DNA of 22,641 bases, from NCBI GenBank assembly GCA_024364805.1, contig CM044499.1, positions 34,054,836 through 34,077,476 of the forward strand. The letters are read 5' to 3'. This DNA comes from Euprymna scolopes. Taxonomy: Eukaryota > Mollusca > Cephalopoda > Sepiida > Sepiolidae. The translations under genes and the position numbers were made by a program. Every line of letters begins with the position of its first letter. Within the stretch, counting starts at the first letter, position 1. The notes under the pieces were generated by a model. That model saw only the letters and a list, made by a program, of their open reading frames with translations. It ran no database searches and had not been told where the DNA came from. Positions 18,110 through 22,641 of the stretch are shown piece after piece.

Positions 18110-19800
18110 CACATCTTCCACTCAGTGTGGATTGCGAACCACCATGATTTATCTTTCGACATTCCTTCCGATCCAGGGCAAGTTGGTTGATGGACGCCCA
18201 ACTGATGAGAGATGCCCAATCAAAAACATTTTTCTCCACCATCTGCTTGCCTTTCATCTGCCTCTTTTGTCTTCTAACATATCCTTAAAGCATATGTTTG
18301 ACAGGCCAGTGTTTGATCGTTTGACATGGCCAAAAAATTTAAGGATTTTATTTTTAATTTTATCAAATAGAAGGGGTAGGGAAGTAGTTTGCTGGAGAGC
18401 GGATATTTTGTTTTTTGCGATCAGGCGATGTCCCGTAATGAAACGCATTACGTGATCTTGAAGCACCTCAATGCGATTGACTAGTTATTTAGTCCATGTG
18501 ATACAATCACGGCCATATAAAACTACTAGGAGGACATAAATAAACTTTTACTTTAATAGTTATCGACATCCTTTTTTTAATTTAGAATGGTGCTGTGTTT
18601 TTGGAAAGCCGCCCAATCTAGTCCGATTCTGTGTTTCAATGTCGTCTCGTGATCATGGGAGAAAGTCAGTTTATGCCTTAAATAAATGAATTGGGTGATC
18701 TGTTTGATAGGTTTACTGCGAATAGTCATGTTTAGTTTAAACTGTGATTTAACTGTAGACATACATTCTGTTTTCTCTTGGTTTATTTCTAATCCTATCT
18801 CCTTTGCATTCTTTGTTAATACATTGACAAAATCTTGAAGTTTATGCGTGCAATCATTAACAAGAGTAATGTCATCAGTGTAGAAGAGGTTGGAGAGGAT
18901 TTGTCCACCTATAGAAAACCGCTTTGGCAAGTTTCTTCTGTCTTAAGCATAACAGCGGCTAGTGCAACTAGTGGAAGTGTATTTTTTTTTTGACGTCCTT
19001 AACCCAAGGCTAGTTTTTATAAAACCCTGTGATCCGTCGTAAAGTGATTTTAAAAGATTAATATAGTTTTTGTTGAGAGTCGTTTGTTTAAAATTGACCA
19101 AAGTTTGTTTAATTTGATACTATCGAAAACTTTTGTAAAATCGATAAAAATGATGTATAATTGTTTATTAAACTCGATTAATTTTACAATCAATTGGGTA
19201 AGGACAGATATCTGTTCCACTGTGCCCCTTCCAGGTTGATAGGCCGCTCGGGATTCGGGGAGATACGAATAAAGATCACTTGTGATTCTGTTATAAATGA
19301 TAGCCCTAAAGAGTTTATAAATATGACACGACAAACTTATAGGTCTATCCATTTTGTACAAAACAATGATTAATGCTTTCTTGAAATTAGAAGGAAGTTT
19401 ACTTGTTTTGAAAATAAGATTGAACAGCTTATGAAGAACATCACCCCCAGCTTTGAAAAACTCAGAATGAATGTTGTCGATGCCAGTGCTTTTGCCGGTG
19501 GATCTCTTGTTCATGGCTGTTACGATTTCTTCTTTTGTTATGTATGGAATAGGTAATTCTTCTGAAGTTGGGAATGGATCACAGGTATCAAGGTCATCGT
19601 ATAAATCTTCGTAAAATGAAGCCCATTTCTCTAAAATTTCTTCTTTGGAAGTTAAGATTTTTCCGTTTTTATCTTTGATACCCCAGCTAATATCATTTTT
19701 GTGAGTTTTTAGTTTTTTTTTTATAGCGAGGGAAAATTGTTTATCCGGGAGTAAATTGGAATTTTTATTGAGCGAAAAACAAAAATGTACCTTTTTAGAA
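18110..19800 (-). mobile_element. RTE-like LINE fragment, reverse transcriptase
   Basis: Reading right to left on the minus strand, the blocks are NDISWGIKDKNGKILTSKEE, KWASFYEDLY, YITKEEIVTAMNKRSTGKS, RPISLSCHIYKLFRAIIYNR, AAYQPGRGTVEQISVL, and motif A IIFIDFTKVFDS with its Asp intact. After a gap comes the catalytic YTDDITLV (YTDD at 18871-18882), then IGLEINQEKTECM, RFITGHRLIAKNKISAL and LKFFGHVKRS, ending SINQLALDRKECRKI near 18120. These fit the RTE-type RT and its C-terminal region. The endonuclease and the RT-B segment around 18935-19050 are missing or scrambled. No poly(A) is visible. Confidence 0.88.
19050..19800 (-). pseudogene. RTE-like reverse transcriptase N-terminal half
   Basis: This is the longest uninterrupted coding stretch in the window, about 250 codons of LINE sequence within a 282-codon frame. 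It covers the fingers and motif A: KSTGIDNIHSEFF, LPSNFKKALIIVLYK, RPISL, PGRGTVEQ, FIDFTKVFDSIKLNKLW. The upstream 30 or so codons (MWAFYFLALLGMF...) are hydrophobic, unlike the family, and probably belong to flanking DNA. The long open frame suggests this insertion is younger than its neighbours. Confidence 0.85.
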
Positions 19801-20039
19801 AATAATCTATTACTAAGCTTGACTTTATATACTGCATGTGGTAGACAAAGAAAGGCAGTAAACATTCCCAGTAAAGCAAGAAAATAAAAAGCCCACAATT
19901 TAATTTAGAATAGATTGTATTGTATACAAAGAGATAGGGCAGAGGCACCAGTCAATCGGCTAAGGGAAAATCATGCTTGCTTGAGGGGCACAGAGCGATC
20001 CACGGCATAAGAGTTACATGAGGCAAATGTTTAAGAGCA

Positions 20040-20335
20040 TTGTATTACATTTCGTAATTTTTTTAGATGCGTGTTGATCATTCGTATTATTTTGATTCTT
20101 TAAATTACTATTCTCATCTTGAGCGTTATTGGCACAACGTTTCATTCAGACCTTATTCAGATGTATTTTGTTGAACTCGGGAATCTTTCTATCGAACTCT
20201 GGAATCCGTACGGAATTTATTTACTCCACAGGGGTAGCATGCTGTTGTTCTTCCAGCCACGACCAGGTAGAAGTCCTAAGTGATTCGCAATTGTATATTT
20301 TGTGTCTCCCACACTTAGGATTGAATTTTAAACCT
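20040..20335 (-). repeat. dispersed repeat D, copy 3
   Basis: On the minus strand it shows ATTCAATCCTAAGTGTGG, ACAATTGCGAATCACTTAG, CCTGTGGAGTAAATAAA, TTCCAGAGTTCGATAGAAAG, CATCTGAATAAGGTCTGAA, TGAAACGTTGTGCC, GATGAGAATAGTAATT and AATAATACGAAT. The order is the same as in copies 1 and 2. It lies about 240 bp to the right of the RTE-like LINE and is not part of it. Confidence 0.7.
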
Positions 20336-20494
20336 CCAAACGAGTGTAACTTTAGTTTTTTGTATAATGGGCCCAACGTAGACAGGTTGGCAGTTGGGGT
20401 CAGTGCGATATATAGAATTGAAAATTGGGGTCCATTGTTTTAGATTAGAAGTTATTTTGCGAGCACAGCTGTAGGTTGCTTTGTTAACCAAAAG

Positions 20495-20938
20495 TGTCAT
20501 AACAATATTAGAGAGACATGTCAAACAGGCAGAGAAGTTGTTGACAACACGGCGTGATGACGTCGGGTTGCAATGTCACAGAAGCATTTGTGGAATGCAA
20601 TGTCGCAGAAGCATTTGTGGAGAGGTTCAGAGAGAGTTTGATACTGGGTGGCAGAGAGAGTAGATAAAAACGTCTCTGATTCTCATAGAAGATTGATTGA
20701 GCAGAGTTCTTGTGGAGGCAATGAAAAGGAGTACATGGTGGCTAAGATCACGGCAAGATAGACCCACCCTCCTAAGGTAGTAAGAAAACGGAGACCTGAC
20801 TTCAACTGTGGTAAAATCAATAATGGAATAAAACTCATTTGTCCAGAAAACATAGAGATTTGTATCTATTACCATGTGTTGAGAAATATTTTGTTTCCAG
20901 ATGCGAGGAAAGGCGAGACGCAAGCAACTCACGGACAG
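20495..20938 (+). repeat. possible solitary LTR (fossil)
   Basis: A block less AT-rich than its surroundings begins TGTCATAAC and can be ended at CACGGACA, giving short inverted TGTC/GACA termini. It contains a CRE-like TGACGTC (20558-20564), a TATA-like GATAAAAA (20663-20670) and an AATAAA (20827-20832), in the order promoter then polyadenylation signal expected of an LTR. No internal retroelement genes and no convincing target duplication are seen, so the LTR reading is tentative. Confidence 0.3.
20569..20622 (+). repeat. 27-bp tandem duplication
   Basis: Two units, 20569-20595 and 20596-20622, begin TGCAATGTC and end GAAGCATTTGTGGA; they differ at two positions. The duplication lies between the CRE-like and TATA-like strings of the putative LTR, where upstream-element duplications are common. 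Confidence 0.9.
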
Positions 20939-20989
20939 TAAAGAAACACGAGAATGAGATTAAAAAAAAAAAAGAATGAACAACATTCG

Positions 20990-21700
20990 GTTCAAATGTT
21001 GTCGAAGTTTTTTCTCATGTAAGAACATTTTCATAAACCCTAGAATTTTGATGTGCCATAACTGTGAACTTGAAGAAATTAAGTTCTAAACATTTAGCAA
21101 CAAGTCGAATATCATTGGTGGATGCTGTATAATAGAATAATCCAGCTTTATTTATAATCAATTAAAACAACTAGTATAAAAATTGACACTAATTTTACGA
21201 CATTATTCTGTTATTTTGGTTGGTTTTTATTCATTCTAATTTAAAGAACTTTAGGAATTTTGGAAACGATTTCATGTTTTAGACACAAAGTAAAATTTAT
21301 TAATTTCTCCATTGCACTGTCTTTGAATTGAAGTAATAAATTTTCCACTCTTTTAATTCGATTTTTACACCGTTTAAACACCGATTTTTACCTCATTAAA
21401 ATAGGGATGGGATAAAATTGTTTATATACCTTTAGTATTATAAATAAAGTTCATATTTTAACAACTGTAATAAAATTTCGAATTTTGGTTGATTTTACTT
21501 TTATGTAACAATTAGAGGTGACGTCATTTTAATTTTGACCACTAGAAAAGCTATTTACGAAATTTAATTGCTTTAAAGAACGTAAAATGAATTTTTTGTA
21601 TGTGAGACTTTTTCAGTCCTTCTTGATAATGCTGCAAGATTATGTTGAATTATTTTTATTTTACCGAGTTCTAAGAAATCTTCGAGAATTATTTCTTTCA
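20990..21700. other. AT-rich stretch, nothing recognised
   Basis: No open frame with family features, RNA gene or clear repeat was seen. Confidence 0.45.
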
Positions 21701-21720
21701 TAATTTTTTCAAGTGTTAGA

Positions 21721-22115
21721 TTAAGTCTGGGGTGGATTGTCCGATTGTTATTTTATTTTATTCCGCTTCCATTATCGTTCATCAGTTGAAAGTGGTTTCA
21801 TCCGGGGATTCAGAAAGACATGTTTTTACCATCTCAGCAGACGAATTGATTTTAAATTTGATTAATTCCAGCAAGACGTGTTTTCTTGTTTTACTTCAAC
21901 AGACAGAAACAGTTATTCAAACAAACGGTTTTTTTTTTATTTCATCAAACAAAACCGAGTTTTTGTTGGATTGTTGTTTTCAATATTTTAAACATCAGCA
22001 CGTGAATAGATTTCGTCATTCAAACAGCCAACAACAAGGCGCTGTTTGTGAATTCTCAGCGGATGTCGACGCAGAGGATTATATCAGAATCTTTTGCAAT
22101 GAGTCGAAACCTTAA
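21721..22115 (+). CDS. unrecognised 127-codon frame, possible terminal exon
   Basis: The frame is open from just after TGTTAG (21715-21720) to a TAA at 22113-22115. There is no ATG near the left end; the first conventional codon often taken as start is a GTG at 21732. It may therefore be an exon entered from an acceptor: the pyrimidine-rich TTTCATAATTTTTTCAAG and TGTTAG lie immediately upstream. The peptide includes FTISADELILNLINSSKTC, FLVLLQQTETVIQTNG, ISSNKTEFLLDCCFQY and ends YIRIFCNESKP, with six Cys. An AATAAA follows 140 bp after the stop. No family is recognised, and a chance open frame of this length is unusual but possible. Confidence 0.3.
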
Positions 22116-22254
22116 TACAGTAATTATTTTTGGACTGATCCTTCTCGTAGGGTCGCTGTTCTCATGTTGTCCCCCCCCCCCAATGGAAGTTTGACTTTCA
22201 CCCCTTTGGGGTATTTGCTTCTCGTCTCTCTGACGTTAACCACTTTTTGAGAGC

Positions 22255-22260
22255 AATAAA
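22255..22260 (+). promoter_or_regulatory. candidate polyadenylation signal AATAAA
   Basis: AATAAA lies 140 bp after the stop of the 127-codon frame. Such hexamers are frequent by chance in AT-rich DNA, so it only weakly supports a terminal exon. Confidence 0.25.
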
Positions 22261-22572
22261 AATATTGTTTCCAAAAAACAAAAAAAATGTTGAAGGATTT
22301 AAAACAGTAAGAAGAAATTCTGATGAAATATACGAAGTTATTCAATAAATTTCCAAACTTTTTGTACACGCATTTAAAATTGTTGTAGACTCTTGAAAAT
22401 TTATGTTATTGCTATATATCTTATGAGATGACTGACTAATTTTTATAATTTCAAGTTTAAATGAACAGCTACAGCAGGAAATAGAATACATCCTACTAAA
22501 ACCTGATTGTCACAGCTAGTGAATTTCAAAAATGCAATCTGGACGTGAGGACACTTTATAACAATTCTTATT

Positions 22573-22630
22573 AAAACACGATTAAAATATTGGCACAATT
22601 GTTGTTGTGCCAATATTTTAAACGTTTTTT
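22573..22630. repeat. strong hairpin (inverted repeat) at window edge
   Basis: TTAAAATATTGGCACAA (22582-22598) and its exact reverse complement (22605-22621) are separated by the 6-base loop TTGTTG. With two mismatches the stem extends to 26 bp (22573-22630). It may be the centre of a MITE or palindrome cut by the window end. Confidence 0.8.
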
Positions 22631-22641
22631 AAACGTTAATA

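Noticed and set aside
18132-18455. 107-codon plus-strand frame
   Set aside because: Antisense to the RTE-like LINE C-terminal region.
20315-20932. Small frames (60-101 codons) on both strands
   Set aside because: Overlap each other, the dispersed repeat and the putative LTR; no recognisable domains.

Overview
The window looks like intergenic or intronic DNA from a transposon-rich invertebrate animal, most plausibly a lophotrochozoan such as a cephalopod or other mollusc. The assignment rests on AT-rich sequence, no operons or ribosome-binding sites, no long intact gene, many microsatellites, several LINE families, Tc1/mariner transposons and a 5S-rRNA-derived repeat. The species cannot be fixed from the sequence alone.

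Left part (1-6.6 kb). A purine-rich simple repeat opens the window. A short, internally deleted mariner-like transposon (300-1141) follows, then a 5S-rRNA-like SINE (about 1954-2165) abutting the 3' end of a minus-strand LINE (2180-2530). Next come a fold-back element (3105-3455), a 33-bp tandem duplication, and a nearly full-length but broken Tc1-like transposon (4951-6608). The Tc1 element has terminal inverted repeats of about 220 bp with internal direct repeats.

Middle part (6.6-13 kb). This holds (TA)n repeats, a Penelope-like endonuclease remnant (7420-7737), a fold-back element with a tRNA-like core (8277-8634), and a 599-bp near-perfect palindrome flanked by an 8-bp direct repeat (8797-9395). 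A second copy of the first LINE's 3' end follows (9879-10240). Two oppositely oriented pieces of a LINE then lie together, one ending in a zinc-finger module and a long (AAG)n tract (10735-11577). GATA/GA microsatellites close the section.

Right part (13-22.6 kb). A 2.4-kb minus-strand LINE fragment (13221-15600) carries recognisable endonuclease and reverse transcriptase. It abuts a related plus-strand LINE tail (15598-16175). An RTE-like LINE fragment runs from about 18110 to 19800 on the minus strand. Three copies of one dispersed repeat lie at 16350-16700, 16690-16980 and 20040-20335. A compositionally distinct block at about 20495-20938 may be a solitary LTR. A 127-codon open frame (21732-22115) is the best candidate for host coding sequence, perhaps a terminal exon. 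A strong hairpin closes the window.

The parts do not form a pathway: this is layered mobile-element debris, and no element retains an intact coding frame. The most distinctive objects are the 599-bp palindrome, the 5S-derived SINE, the Tc1 terminal-repeat architecture, and a recurring GAAGAAG...GAAAYGT motif that resembles the ends of Penelope-like elements. I did not find a convincing new gene system.
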